The notes: a model not told the origin generated them from the letters alone. A stretch of DNA of 36,937 nt from Lentinus brumalis (GCA_001792895.1 MARA01000097.1:1-36937); one strand, 5' to 3'; numbered from the stretch's first letter, positions 21,199 through 32,712 are shown. Numbers and translations: made by a program.

Positions 21199-22712
21199 AC
21201 AGAACTGCGTCTCCGCCTCGGCCATACCGCCCTACGTTTCCATCCGAACCGCGCTTCAAGTCCCCGCCTGCGTTGGCGCCCACAGCCCGACCTGCGCGAT
21301 ATGCGTCGCATCACCATCCCGCACCGGCTCGCCCTCAAACTTCGTGCTGCAGCTTCTCGCGCCCTTGCACACGCAATGCCACCACCGTTCCAACGCTAAC
21401 CTTCACCGGACGCGGCCGTTGTCGTCCTCGTCCCGCTCGCCCTGTGCTCGCAGCCGCGCCTGCCAACTCGTGCGTCACACCGCGCCATCTGTGCGTCACC
21501 TTCTGGTTTTCAGCCCACGCTGCGATACATGACCACCCTACAGAACTGCGTCTCCGCCGCAGCCATACCGCCCTGCGTTTCCATCCGAACCGCGCTTCAA
21601 GTCCCAGCCTGCGTTGGCGCCCACAGCCCGACCTGCGCGATATGCGTCGCATCACCATCCCGCACCGGCTCGCCCTCAAAGTTCGTGCGGCGGCTCCTCG
21701 TGCCATCGCACACGCAATGCCACCGCCGTTTTACCGCTAATCGTGGCCGGACGCGGCCGCTGTCGTCCTCGTCCCGCTCGCCCTGTGCTCGCAGCCGCGC
21801 CTGCCAACTCGTGCGTCCCCTCGCGCCATCGATGCGTCACCTTCTGGTTCTCAGCCCACGCAGCGATACATGACCCCTCTACAGAACTGCGTCTCCGCCT
21901 CGGCCATACCGCCCTGCGTTTCCATCCGACCGCGCTTCAAGTCCCCGCCTGCGTTGGCGCCCACAGCCCGACCTGCGCGATGTGCGTCCCATCACCGTCC
22001 TGCACCGGCTCGCCCTCAAAGTTCGTGCGGCGGCTCCTCGTGCCATCGCACACGCAATGCCACCGCCGTTTTACCGCTAATCGTGGCCGGACGCGGCCGC
22101 TGTCGTCCTCGTCCCGCTCGCCCTGTGCTCGCAGCCGCGCCTGCCAACTCGTGCGTCACACCGCGCCATCGATGCGTCACCTTCTGGTTCTCAGCCCACG
22201 CAGCGATACATGACCCCTCTACAGAACTGCCTCCTCGCCGCAGCCATACCGCCGTGCGTTTCCATCCGACCGCGCTTCAAGTCCCCGCCTGCGTTGGCGC
22301 CCACAGCCCGACCTGCGCGATGTGCGTCCCATCACCGCCCTGCACCGGCTCGCTCTCAAACTTCGTGCTGCAGTTTCTCGCGCCCTTGCACACGCAATGC
22401 CACCACCGTTCCAACGCTAACCTTCACCGGACGCGGCCGCTGTCGTCCTCGTCCCGCTCGCCCTGTGCTCGCAGCCGCGCCTGCCAACTCGTGCGTCACA
22501 CCGCGCCATCGATGCGTCACCTTCTGGTTCTCAGCCCACGCAGCGATACATGACCCCTCTACAGAACTGCCTCCTCGCCGCAGCCATACCGCCGTGCGTT
22601 TCCATCCGACCGCGCTTCAAGTCCCCGCCTGCGTTGGCGCCCACAGCCCGACCTGCGCGATGTGCGTCCCATCACCGTCCTGCACCGGCTCGCCCTCAAA
22701 CTTCGTGCTGCA
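21199..22712. repeat. 340-bp satellite, 4.5 copies
   Basis: Copies start with ACAGAACTGC at 21199, 21540, 21881, 22221 and 22561, a period of 341, 341, 340 and 340 bp; the last copy breaks off near 22712. Two sub-types exist. Type 1 (copies 1 and 4, and the part of 5 that is left) has CTTCGTGCTGCAG and ACCGTTCCAACGC; type 2 (copies 2 and 3) has GTTCGTGCGGCGGC and GCCGTTTTACCGC. Long open frames run through the array but switch frame with the period and are Arg/Ser/Cys-rich artefacts of GC-rich sequence. Confidence 0.95.
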
Positions 22713-23522
22713 CTGAATCATACCCTTTTACACACAATGCCACTGCTGTCCCCACGCTCAGGGGAACCCAATGAGCCCGCGACCGTTGTGCACTCGCCGT
22801 CCACGCCAACCCCGCTCCCTCAGCATCGTCTTCTCACTCGTGCGTCATAAACGCATAGCGCGCCGCATGGAAGGGTCGGTATCATGTGTACGTAACAAGT
22901 ATACCTTGATCCACCCAGTAGCTCGTGTGGCTCAGTACCAGCGCATACAGTGAAAGTCGTCCCGCCGCGAAACAAAGGCAAGGTGACTCAATTACTGTTT
23001 TTTGCTCTAGCTTGACCACGACCGAGCTGTGGACCAGAAGCAGCCGGCGTGTCGGGGATCACGATGTGCAGGCGCACCCGCAACGCATACAGACTGACGA
23101 CCGGTCACCGTGGCCCACAATGCTCACGCTACCGTTTGATATCATCGCTTCATTTGTATATGATTTGTGCCCTGGTATGATGTACTGTACGGTCCGTGCC
23201 TCCGTTCCCTGTACCTGGCTTGTGCTTGACGCATACGTACACTGCTCATCTGCATCCTTGTCGAATCAACGCCTGGACGTCCGAGTCCCAGCTCTTGCTG
23301 CCATCCCAGCCCGAGTGCGTCTCCGCGCTCAGTGCCTTTGTCTTGTTGTCGACCTCAACGTCGGTCTCGACACTCGGCCGTTACACTTGACTTGCAGGTA
23401 TCATGAGCAACCAACGCAACCCAGGGACGCCCTCCACGCACTACACATTCTGAGTCATGCGCACCGCACTGAGCGTGTACACACTATGAAATATTCATGC
23501 GCATCCGCTGCTGGCGCCTCTC
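22713..23522. other. No firm gene
   Basis: A frame from 22925 to 23548 includes LTLPFDIIASFVYDL near 23120, faintly like the start of an F-box, but nothing after it supports that. No other signal is seen. Confidence 0.3.
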
Positions 23523-24134
23523 TCAACCACCGGCCCCACTGCTTGTAGCAGTATCGCTCCGTTCATTCTGACATCTTCCACATCGGCGCTGAAGTACACC
23601 TCCGGCGCCGCCTTGCAATGCTGATGAGCCGTGATCCCAGTGGAAGCCTGAGCCACTCACCACATGCGCAGGCGGATTCGCCCACCACGCTGGTATATGT
23701 CCTCCAACCGCATGTCCGTCCCAAGTCCACCACTTGGGATACCCGTGCTCTGTCGCCAGCTTTCCCAAGCGCCGCCCTTCGATACAACTCACAGCCCGCA
23801 AGAATGCCGGGCGGTCAAATGTTTCCACTGGAAAGCAGATCCCCCGCCCCACCCAGTGAACATGGGCCAGCAGCATCGTCAGCGGACGACAGTTCTCCGG
23901 CCCGACCTTGCCAACGTCTTCATCTGCAGCCTCCTCCCCCCCGCTCCTCGCACCGCACAAGCCGCCGCACACACGCCCATCGCACGAATTGCCGTCCACT
24001 TGTGCTGTATCAGTAAAGAACACGGCGATTCGTGCACACTCACCAATTCCCTGGCAATTCCGGCACTCCACCGCCGCCTCTGTAAATCTTCTGCATCTTG
24101 CGCCAAGCAGGGTATGGCTTGTCCAACCCTCCAC
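23523..24134 (-). CDS. Hypothetical Cys/Trp-rich protein fragment
   Basis: A minus-strand frame of 203 codons contains VECRNCQG, and after a possible 39-bp GT-AG intron (24043-24005) NSCDGRVCGGLCG, giving a C-x2-C ... C-x4-C-x3-C spacing that could bind zinc. It is followed by a well-composed stretch (TMLLAHVHWVGRGICFPVET, EHGYPKWWTWDGHAVG, IPAWWANPP). I do not recognise the family. The last 40 codons look like read-through into an intron at about 23660. The gene may extend upstream past 24134. Evidence is composition and splice sites only. Confidence 0.35.
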   Translation of the reverse strand: MEGWTSHTLLGARCRRFTEAAVECRNCQGIGECARIAVFFTDTAQVDGNSCDGRVCGGLCGARSGGEEAADEDVGKVGPENCRPLTMLLAHVHWVGRGICFPVETFDRPAFLRAVSCIEGRRLGKLATEHGYPKWWTWDGHAVGGHIPAWWANPPAHVVSGSGFHWDHGSSALQGGAGGVLQRRCGRCQNERSDTATSSGAGG

Positions 24135-24309
24135 AGCACCAGCATGATCTCTAGGCGCGCAGAGGACAGTAATGCAGACGTCGTCGCAGTCATATCCTCG
24201 TAGATTGGGTGGGCAGCGAAAATACAGGGCGTCTTTCTTGCCGCCAGTTTTGTTCGCGTTGAGCGCTCCCCCTCATCACACGCTAGCCCGAATCTATTCC
24301 GCCGCATCG

Positions 24310-25242
24310 AGACGATGCTGTGCCTTTGACACCACCGGCGAGTTGAGAGAGCGTTTCACTGCCGCCGTGGTTGCACGCAACGAGCGCGTGGTGCTTGAAG
24401 GCGAGCCTGAGCTCGCACCCTACTGCGACGAAAGCATGTGCGCCTACGACAACCGCGACGGCACCCAGAACAAGACGCAGGTTGTCTCTGATGGCACTAG
24501 TGCTAATTGTGTAAATCGACATAGCTACATTGTTACTAGTACGAATTGCCTGAGGAGTCCCTCGAACACCCGAATCCCATCGCCGCTGCGGCACAACCTG
24601 GCAGCGAAGAACGCCGGCATACGACGGCAGCAAACCCAACCGCAACCGAAGAACAAACCGCCATGTTACCGCGGACTTTGTCCTGCCCGCGGGTGCCGGG
24701 CGCCTTGCACGTGACAACGGACAACGACGCAATTTCAGTCGCACGAATCACATCACCGCTGCTGCGCAATCTGGGAGAGAAGAACGTCAGCATACGACTG
24801 CAGGAAACCGGAGGGCGACCCGCGTCGCATACAGCAACCCAATTGAATCCCAGGCTCCGCCGACTCGACGGCTGCCGCCCACATGTCACCCAAGGCAAGC
24901 AGACGTCCTGCACCTCACGGTGCGAGTCGACGTGCCACGCAAACGTGTTGGAGGTCCCTCCGCGCTGCCAGGTACCCCACAGCACACGCGGCAGGGACGC
25001 GTCTCGCAACGCTGGCTCCAAGCACATTGCGTCGGGTCCGACTGTCATTCCGTCTGTCGCTCTCGTAGCGGCTGCGACTGCACGCGGGGAAATCCGCGCA
25101 CAATCTAGCCACAGCTACACGCAGAGACGGCGGAGACACTCGGGCAGCGGTGTTGAGTCGTCCAGGCGGGTTGTTGAATATTTTGGTACTGACCGGATCC
25201 TTGAGTGACCACGCAGCGCAGCCGTGACGTTGCCCGCTGCCA
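24310..25242. other. No recognisable gene
   Basis: Several overlapping frames on both strands, none with a known motif. Around 25080-25130 a diverged piece of the downstream 284-bp repeat can be seen (CTGCACGCGGGG, then CAATCTAG). Confidence 0.4.
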
Positions 25243-25893
25243 CCCGTCCCCGAACTCAGCGCCCGGACATCGACTGCAAGCGGGGCAATCCGCACGCAAT
25301 CTAGTCATAGCGGGGCTGAGACGGAGAATTTGGACGTGCGAACGTTTGCGACGGATCTTGAGGACCATGCCTTGCGAGGACGCACCAGATCGTTGGCGGG
25401 GAGCCGCAGAGAATAAGGCCTAAGGCTTGAAGCTTGACCGTTGAGAGTTGAAGCTCGAGGGTCGACGTTGAAGCTTGGAACGTTGAGTCACCGCGTTGAT
25501 CGACGTAACCACGGATGTCGCTGCGACCCGTCCCCGAACTCAGCGCCCGGACATCGACTGCACGCGGGGCAATCCGCACGCAATCTAGTCATAGCGGGGC
25601 TGAGACGGAGAATTTGGACGTGCGAACGTTTGCGACGGATCTTGAGGACCATGCCTTGCGAGGACGCACCAGACTGTTGGCGGGGAGCCGCAGAGGATAA
25701 GGCCTAAGGCTTGAAGCTTGACCGTTGAGAGTTGAAGCTCGAGGGTCGACGTTGAAGCTTGGAACGTTGAGTCACCGCGTTGATCGACGTAACCACGGAT
25801 GTCGCTGCGACCCGTCCCCGAACTCAGCGCACGGACATCGACTGCACGCGGGGCAATCCGCACGCAATCTAGTCATAGCGGGGCTGAGACGGA
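25243..25893. repeat. 284-bp tandem repeat, 2.3 copies
   Basis: CCCGTCCCCGAACTCAGCGC recurs at 25243, 25527 and 25811, exactly 284 bp apart each time (the third copy with one change). The third copy stops at about 25893. Copies 1 and 2 differ by only a few bases, so the duplication is recent. Within the unit, GTTGA/GCTTGA motifs recur (GGCTTGAAGCTTGACCGTTG). Conceptual peptides on both strands repeat with it and are not genes. Confidence 0.95.
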
Positions 25894-27440
25894 CGACCCG
25901 GCCACGCGAACCATCGCCGCACGCTTGCAACATTGAGGATGGTCGGCGGGAGGAAGAAGGGAGCGACGCTGGCAGACACGTTCTGTACGTCCCGGGTTGA
26001 TCCGAGGCCACCCGCAACTCCCACGGGCTCTGCCCTCCGAGCGTGGAGTCGTGCTGGACAAGCTGATCAACCTCGAGCCTCGTCTTCCCCAGGAGTACGT
26101 CGACCGGTGTTCCCATCTGCGTCCAAACCTCATCGCCCCCATTCAAGGCACCGGCCACGCTGAAACCACCCAACGCGTGGGAGCTGGCCAACGACGCGGG
26201 CCGCCCGATCACAAGGACACACAAGGACGAATGCTGGATGACAAGGTACGTCAGAACCTCGTCGCGGTGCTTACTCGTCTCAGACATACGTTGGACTTCC
26301 CTTCAGCCCATTCAGAATGCGACACATAGTCGAACGGTGCAGGGTGGACGTGCAGGACGAAGGGTTGGCTTGCATGGCTTGAGGAAAACCGATGGAGACC
26401 GGTCAGTAGTCACCTCCTTAGATCGCACTACTGCGTGTTTGGTGAACATAGTAGCATGCCGCGAACGCGCTGCTCTCGTTTCAAGCAAGCATTCAAGAGG
26501 ATGTCCTGCAACCTCGATGGGGATCGCATGCCGCCTCAAGAAACCTGTCCCCACGAAGCGGGGACCCACTGTGTCGCCGATCTCTCGGCCCTCATCTGCG
26601 CGGGGCGCGTCCACCGTTTGGGCACGCAATGCGCCTTCCCCAGCCGTCTTGTCCGTCCGTGAAGCCTGTGTCTCCCCAGTCGCTCTGCCTCTCCGCGGCT
26701 ACTGGTCGCCATTGGTCATGCGGGAACTCCCTCCGCCGCAGGTGTCCGCTCCCCAGATCAGGCCCAGCGTTCGGTCGCCCAGCTGCATGTCCTTCTCCGC
26801 TACATCGCCGTCCCCACTCGCCTCGCCGAACCGTGAGCACTCCAGTCTCAGGCGATCCTGAATTGGCGCAAGATGCAGCACATGCGTATGTGGTCTCTCC
26901 GTCTTATGGTACTTGTACTGATGCTCCTCAGCGGAATTCCTGGGCCGCAAGCTTCGGGAGGCGTACGGTACTTCGCCAGTTTGACCGCCCGGGCCGGGCC
27001 GGCGAAGGTCACAGAGTGGATCAAGGTCGACGTAGACGATCAGGCACTCACCCCGCTCACATGCCGCGCGAAGGAGCAAGCCTTTTTCGAAGGTCGCAAC
27101 ATGTACGTCACGGAGCAGAGTGACCGTGAATGTAAGTGTTCTGCACGCTACGCACCCCTCTCTCATTGCGGTTCCATGGTACCTACGATCGAGAAGGCTT
27201 TGCAAACCCTCATCAAGGCGGACAACGCCAAAGGCGGCACTCACATCAAAGAAGCAGTCTCGCGCATGCGTGGCGCCGCGGTCCTCTTCATCAAAGCCGG
27301 CGTAGACCTACATCAAGAGCTGTACGTGCGCGCCCGTCACGCCTCAGCTGCCCTGACTTGCTGACCTTATCACTTGCAGTCTGCACCTACGCTACGTCCG
27401 CGAGAGAGACAAACACCGGCGTAAAGTCGTGGACGACGGA
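25894..27440 (+). other. Region upstream of the KDZ fragment, possible exons
   Basis: The frame 26873-27364 has reasonable composition (VRYFASLTARAGPAKVTEWI, MVPTIEKALQTLIKADN, VSRMRGAAVLFIKAGVDLHQ) with a possible short intron in the middle (about 27130-27176). It may be coding, and could belong to the same element as the KDZ fragment. I could not find the KDZ catalytic region here. The rest shows nothing I can support. Confidence 0.3.
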
Positions 27441-28441
27441 TTGCTATGGGTAACCTGGCAATCGTTCTGCAAGAAGCTGGAGCGTTGGCGGCCTTCGCAG
27501 CCCAGTCGTTCGAGGACTTCCTGCTGAGCAGGGACGATGCAGCGTTCGCCCAGGACGAGGACGAGTGCGATGCACACGGAGACTTCCTCGAGGAGGTGGT
27601 GGGATAACCCTCGGACTTTACCGAAGCAGAGCGCGAAGAATATGCCCTGGAAGACCTCGGCAGCGTGGAACTAAGTATCCGAACGGGTCTCGCCTTCGAC
27701 CATCTCAAGCAAATCCGCCTCGCCGTGCAGCACCGCGCCGCTCAGATTGAGGCCAACAAGACGTCAGTGCGCGGCAACCAAGCAAGTGCTAGTGTGCAGC
27801 AGGACATCGACAAGATACAGAAGCTCACGCGTTTGTACGGTACTCGGCACAACGAGAACTACCGACGCATCTCCGACTTACGACGCACCGAGTACGACGC
27901 CGCCACGGACAGTGCACTCCTGGCGGTCGACTGCGCCTTCTCGACCTCGACAAAGATCTCGCGATTGCCCATCTCGCCGCCACGCGCACCCTCAGCGATA
28001 CCAAGAAGCCCGGTTCGTGGATCTGGACGGCTTTCGATCCCTCTGTGGAAGAGGTAGCTTCCCGCAAGGGGAAAGGCAAAGGCCCAGACATTGCTGCAAT
28101 CCGTAAGTGTCGAGCTTTATCTGTGCGTGCATGCGCGCTGCCCTTCTTGCAGTCGAGTTCAAGCAGTGCATCCCAGCGAAAGCGGAAAAGCACCGGGCCG
28201 ACGAGTTCGTGAGCCGGTTGTCCGCCGAGTTCCGTTTCACGCGCGATGGTTTCGGTCGGCTACCTCGGCGAGAAATGGGATCAGGCTGCGAAGACCGAAG
28301 GCATGGCGAAGCGCAAAGCCGCGTACGCGCACAAGAAGGCGACCACGTGGAGGCGCAAGCGCGAGCAGGCCATCGACCGATACGAGGCTTCGCGCCGCGA
28401 GGGCGTCGACAGCGAGAAGCTCGATCATACTCTGGTGAGTG
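27441..28441 (+). pseudogene. KDZ-family transposase, C-terminal part
   Basis: The conserved C-terminal pattern of basidiomycete Kyakuja-Dileera-Zisupton transposases is readable in order: LGSVELSIRTGLAFDHLKQI, then VRGNQASASVQQDIDKIQKL and YGTRHNENYRRI (27650-27870), RLLDLDKDLAIAHLAA and GSWIWTAFDPSVEE after a frame change (27935-28050), a GT-AG intron from 28103, then EFKQCIPAKAEKHRADEFV and YLGEKWDQAA (28150-28300), and a basic end. An in-frame TAA at 27605-27607 and at least two frame changes interrupt it. The catalytic domain is not found upstream, so this is a fragment. KDZ transposases move cut-and-paste DNA elements; in basidiomycetes they are often neighbours of TET/JBP genes, one of which is at the right end of this window. 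Assignment is from pattern memory. Confidence 0.55.
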
Positions 28442-29171
28442 AACTACTTCAGCTGTGACGCACTCGCTCACTCCGCGATCAGTCGGTTCGTTCGTACCTC
28501 GAACAGATCTTTGACGATCTTACCGATGGGAACCGATTATGAAGGCCATGCGCATGGACTAGGACGACCTAATGAACGTGAATTTCCTCGGATCACACAG
28601 TCATATCTCCACATTGATGTATAGCTCTTCCGCCGTCGTACTATATGCAGTTCTATCTCAGTCGCCGGCGTTCTACCGGCGTTCATTCTGCCTCCTTTTT
28701 TCGGCCAGGCACACAGGTCTGTAATTGCACAGCCACCCCCACACACACCGCCACAGGATTAGACTTCCTTCGGAACGTCATCCGATCGAGTGTTGCGATG
28801 CGCCTCTGAACCGTATCCAATGGGAGCCATTCGGTGCCAGGAGGACATGGTGGGTCTCGCATGCCATTGAAAAACCTGAGGTGTGTACTGACTTGACGTT
28901 TACAGGTTTGGACAGAAGAAAGCAAGAGCAGCTCACCGATACACCTTCCCGGATTGACGATGATCGTCGATTTCAGCGTTCACAAAAGGTATCCTCCATA
29001 GTCTGGACAAACAGACAGAACCTCAGTACTTGCGCAAGCTGTTCATGAGGACCGCGGCCACGTTGTCGAGAAGCGGCGTAAGCGCCGGCGTGCAGGGTCG
29101 CGTTGACGGCTCGCGTTCAGACAAGTTCATCCACAACTGACGACGCAATCCTACGCGTGTTCCTCGTCAAC
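28442..29171. other. No recognisable gene
   Basis: Intergenic sequence between the KDZ fragment and the HicA-like gene. A basic stretch (EKRRKRRRAG near 29070) might be a leftover upstream exon of the next gene, but I cannot join it convincingly. Confidence 0.35.
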
Positions 29172-29739
29172 ATGGCCGCCGTTCCGCCTCAGCACTGGAT
29201 GATCGCTCTTGAGGCTCCGCACTACAACGTACGTCGATCCGGCGCCGGTTAGCGTTCTCACTCCGTACTGTGCTCACAATTGTAACAGCTCTTCATGTCG
29301 ATCTTCAAGGGCGAGGTCAACGCTCGTTATGAAGTCAAGGAGAAGGACTTTATTCTGGTGCGCATACGGACTCAGAGTGCGCTCGCATGGATTGCTCATT
29401 GAACGTTCAGGCGATGAAGGCAGTGGGCTTCAAGTTCTCGGCGAAGAAGAAGGGTTCGCGCCGCCACTTCGTCGCTATCGGAGAGACCGCGGAGTTCTAC
29501 GGAAAAACGCCGTATGTTTATCATCTGGTACGTGATCAGACCTTATGCGCGACCTCGAGCTGACAGCCTGCAAGCACGGCCAAGTGCTTGACAAGCACAA
29601 GCAAGATCTGTGCGTGCTTGGACCTTGCGTGTATACTAACATTCTAATCCTTCCTGGCCCTAGGATCGCGAAAGACCTGCGCGTCCTATACGACTGGAAC
29701 GCGCAGACGTTCGTCCTTGAGAACGTGCGTGAAGAGTAA
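29172..29739 (+). CDS. Small HicA/YcfA-like domain protein
   Basis: Five exons (29172-29228, 29289-29357, 29411-29527, 29575-29609, 29664-29739) join in frame to 117 residues plus stop, with GT-AG introns of 47-60 bp and no frame damage. The third exon carries MKAVGFKFSAKKKGSRRHF, which has the layout of the HicA/YcfA fold (Gly-Phe, then a Lys/Gly-Ser-x-x-x-Phe core where the bacterial family has its catalytic His after Gly-Ser). The last exon ends with a YDW motif. Bacterial HicA proteins are mRNA-cutting toxins, but many fungi carry such domains without a known antitoxin and their role is unknown. The start ATG has a good context (CAACATGGCC); an upstream exon cannot be ruled out. No HicB-like partner is visible. 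Confidence 0.5.
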
Positions 29740-30001
29740 TTCAGATTGGGAAATCGCGCAGTATCTATGGTACATAGATACGTGTGTACTGTTTCCTTGA
29801 CAAAACACTGTAACGAAAGACTCTGTTGCCCTGTCTCGCCCTTGGATCTCGCACTTACATAGATAGAGGCATACTACGCGACGACGAGAGGGGCGACGGC
29901 GAGCTGGCGCAACTCGAACGGTCGCGAGATCTGTGATCTGAGACCCAGCAGGACGAAGGCTAGGCCACTTCGCTGCACCCCTCGAGCTCCTCTGCCTGAT
30001 C

Positions 30002-30970
30002 ATGACTCTCCTCCGCATTGACTCAGCAACCTATGCTGGAACGACGTTCACGACCCCCAAGCGCCACATCTTCGCAGAACACTATGTCAAGCAGGCTTCA
30101 GCGGCAAGGAATATCGCCAATACATCGTTGTCCCTGGAGTCCTCGGTGGGCACGATCCCTCCGCCCGCAGTCCTAACCATGTATCGCGCTCCAGTGGAGC
30201 CTCATCTGGTGTACGGCCGCGAGGTGGCTCTCGATGTGAGCGACTCGGAGTTAAAGCCTCTGCTGGCCGTGCAGCACACCTACCTGCGCCGCGCTCTTGG
30301 TCTAGGCTCACACTCACAACTTACTCCGTTATTCACCGAGACGGCGGGGATCTGGCCGTTGCGACACCGCCGTGCGGTCCTGATGCTGCGCTATCTTCGC
30401 TATGTCCTGCACGACGAGCCCGCTCTTGCGCTGGCCGCGGTGCGGGAGGCTTGGACTCTTGCGCAGCAGGGTCACTCCACCTGGTGGAGTGATCTCTGCC
30501 GCAGCCTCATCACCCTGCCCGAGCCGGTCGCGATTGAGCTCGACGTCCGGCCGACAATGGACATGGTCGCGGGGCTACTCAAGGCCTTGGAGCGATCGCT
30601 CGCACAGCACCTCTACAAGTCCATTCATGACTCGCGTCGACTAGTACCCCTGCTGTGGGCTCGTTTCAGGAGCCTCCCTCCCACCCTGACGCTCTCGCAG
30701 GTCTGCGCGCAGCAACCGTACCTCAAGCTCACTCACACTAAGCCTCGCGAGGCTCTCTTTCGGCTCCTCACAGTACGCCGACTAGCGCGACCTTGTGTAA
30801 TCTCTCGGTGTGGGCAACCCTGTCACGAGAGCGACGCGCAGACCCGTCGCGCAACCGAGTTGGACGACCCGCTGATCGCCACTGCACTCCTTCAATCGGC
30901 GACGAGCCCCTGCCTAGTGAGGCTCAGAAGCCTTGCTTCCGTGGACGAGCGTCCCCACTCCCAGTCGTAA
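30002..30970 (+). mobile_element. Non-LTR retrotransposon (LINE) reverse-transcriptase C-terminal fragment
   Basis: A 322-codon frame reads YAGTTFTTPKRHIFAEHYVK, then VEPHLVYGREVALDVSDSEL, VQHTYLRRALGLGSHS and LFTETAGIWPLRHRRAVLML. This is the region after the reverse-transcriptase catalytic domain in fungal LINE polyproteins. The catalytic block with its YxDD box is absent, so the copy is 5'-truncated, as LINE insertions commonly are. The terminal zinc-knuckle (expected as Cys-Cys-His-Cys) is garbled from about 30795 on, with its remains in another frame. No A-rich tail is evident after 30970. Confidence 0.8.
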
Positions 30971-31375
30971 CCGCAATCGTCTTCGTCCGCTGGCTTCTCG
31001 TCAGTGCATCCTACTAGTCGCTGGAGACGACATGACGCGCTCTCGGCGAGGGTCTCCCCTCTTGCACTTGCTTCTATGTCAGATCGAACGTCTTGTATCC
31101 CTCACGAAAGTGCGTACACTCAGCGCTCTTGTACCTGCGTCCACCTCTTTCGCAGTTCTCCGACATTGTGCTCGACGCCAGTCCAGTCTGCACACTCCGC
31201 ACCTCGCTTCCGCGACCAAGCTACGTCCGGAGTCGTTGTGCCAACTCGATCGCGGGTCAAGCCAGAGGTACGAGTGCTACTGCCTCGTGTCGTCGACGCA
31301 TACTGACGTACCTGATCATGCAGAACATGCTGACGGGAGATGGCATTGCGCTCTCTTCAGCCTCAAGTTGACTTA
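30971..31375. other. No recognisable gene
   Basis: Sequence after the LINE fragment. It may include LINE 3' sequence, but no motif could be recognised. Confidence 0.35.
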
Positions 31376-31379
31376 ACCC

Positions 31380-31560
31380 TAGGTTCGATTCCTGCGTGCT
31401 CTTATGGCCGCATAAACATCCGTTTTTTCTGGTTCGATTCCACCGCTCGATGCATGCGCAGAGCGGCTTACACATTCCCGATATGGCAGGTAGACGCCCG
31501 CGCGAAATTCTGTGCGTGTTCACGGAATTATGCCAAGCACTGTAAGCCAGTAGGGAGTAT
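31380..31560. repeat. Rearranged pieces of the tRNA-like repeat
   Basis: B-box sequence GGTTCGATTCCTGCG lies at 31383-31397 on the plus strand and GGTTCGATTCC again near 31431, after a T6 run. The second is directly joined to ACCGCTCGATGCATGCGCAG and AGCGGCTTAC (31442-31471), which is the central arm in the opposite orientation. The flank GTATCAGCAGAACCCCGCGTC follows at 31556. The pieces therefore look inverted and shuffled. Confidence 0.6.
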
Positions 31561-31630
31561 CAGCAGAACCCCGCGTCACCCCACTCATCGCGTCGCCAGG
31601 CGACAAAAATGGAGACACCCAAGCCACATA

Positions 31631-31713
31631 CAGCCCTGCAGGAATCGAACCTGCGACCACGACGTGCAGGAGCAGAGCTTCGAGGTGGTCTACCAACTAA
31701 GCCAGGAGGGCTG
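31631..31713 (-). tRNA. tRNA-like gene 4, with enlarged central arm
   Basis: It has a perfect 7-bp acceptor stem (CAGCCCT/AGGGCTG), the A-box-like GGCTTAGTTGG, a perfect T arm with B box GGTTCGATTCC, and a T5 run at 31609-31605. The central arm is GACCAC/GTGGTC with a loop of 24 nt, which may hide an intron after a CTCGAA loop (anticodon CGA or TCG possible), but a canonical cloverleaf needs distortion. It shares upstream and downstream flanks with the three copies at 8.4-8.8 kb. Confidence 0.6.
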
Positions 31714-32712
31714 GTACACAGTACCATTAGCACCCACGAGCGGTCGACCGCTCGCGGCAGGGTGACGGGTGTCAGTGAACGTAGCATTGGATGCATAAGT
31801 ATGGTATTTGCACTCAACACGTGTCCGGCGGCGTTCGGTTGTCTTCTATAGGCATGCTCTGAACACGATCCAGGAGCCTGATGAAGGTGCGTACATAACG
31901 CTTCTCATTGTACTCACGATCCTGTCCATTTCCCTTTCTATGACGCATATATCACTGCGAGTCCCCGCTCATCTCTCCGCCTCTTCGAGATTCGTCTTAC
32001 TCCCGCAGGACGTGTCGTAGTATGTCCCATGTGGCATCACTCATACACACACGCACACTCTGCTGAGTGCTCACGCACTTTAGCTCTCTGCTGATCAATC
32101 ACATTCATTCGTCACAGTCCAGACCGTCGCACGACGCCGCCACGTCTGCTCGACGCTCGTATCGCGGCGGTCACGGCGTCGCCGGCAGCGGAGGCGCGTG
32201 CTCCGAAGTAGATGACCGTGAGGCCGGTATCTATGTACTGGTCCATTTGTATATAGACATTTGTATATTAGATGAATATGTGCCGATTGCAGTACAGCTC
32301 CGTTGCATCTGCAGATCACAAAGCTTTGAGTCAATTTCACGCCAGAAGCACCGTGGCCGGAAGGGGGGCCAGCCCTCGCAGGTCGTCCGTCAAACCCTTC
32401 AGATAAGCTGCACAGAAATGTCCCGTTCTCCAAATATCCTCTCTGGCAGGGAATCTCCCGAAATGTCCGGAATAACTTAGGTCTTCTGAAGATTCTCTGC
32501 TCGTGATCTCCTGTGTGGTTATCGTCCAAGCGCCGTCGTCCCAGCGCTTCTGCCGCGGAACACCGCAGATCAAACCTAATGTGAGCCACATGGTGGTCTA
32601 GGCGCTTCCTCTTTCGTCCCAAGCTCCCGCCACCAACATCATCGTCTACCTTCCCAACTCGACCGCAGCATTCCAACTCACACGTTCCGCGACGACGCAC
32701 AGTGCAGAAATC
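31714..32712. other. No recognisable gene
   Basis: The longest frame (minus strand, 32955-32095) has no motif and overlaps the start of gene D, so it is probably a chance frame. The promoter of gene D should lie in the last few hundred bases, but I see no clear TATA box. Confidence 0.35.

Noticed and set aside
21614..22716. Long open frames of 170-230 codons across the 340-bp satellite
   Set aside because: They are copies of the same repeat, change frame because the period is 340 or 341, and have Arg/Ser/Cys composition expected from GC-rich DNA without stops.
23119..23190. F-box-like start (LTLPFDIIASF)
   Set aside because: Only about a dozen residues fit. There is no downstream F-box or repeat domain and no convincing splicing.
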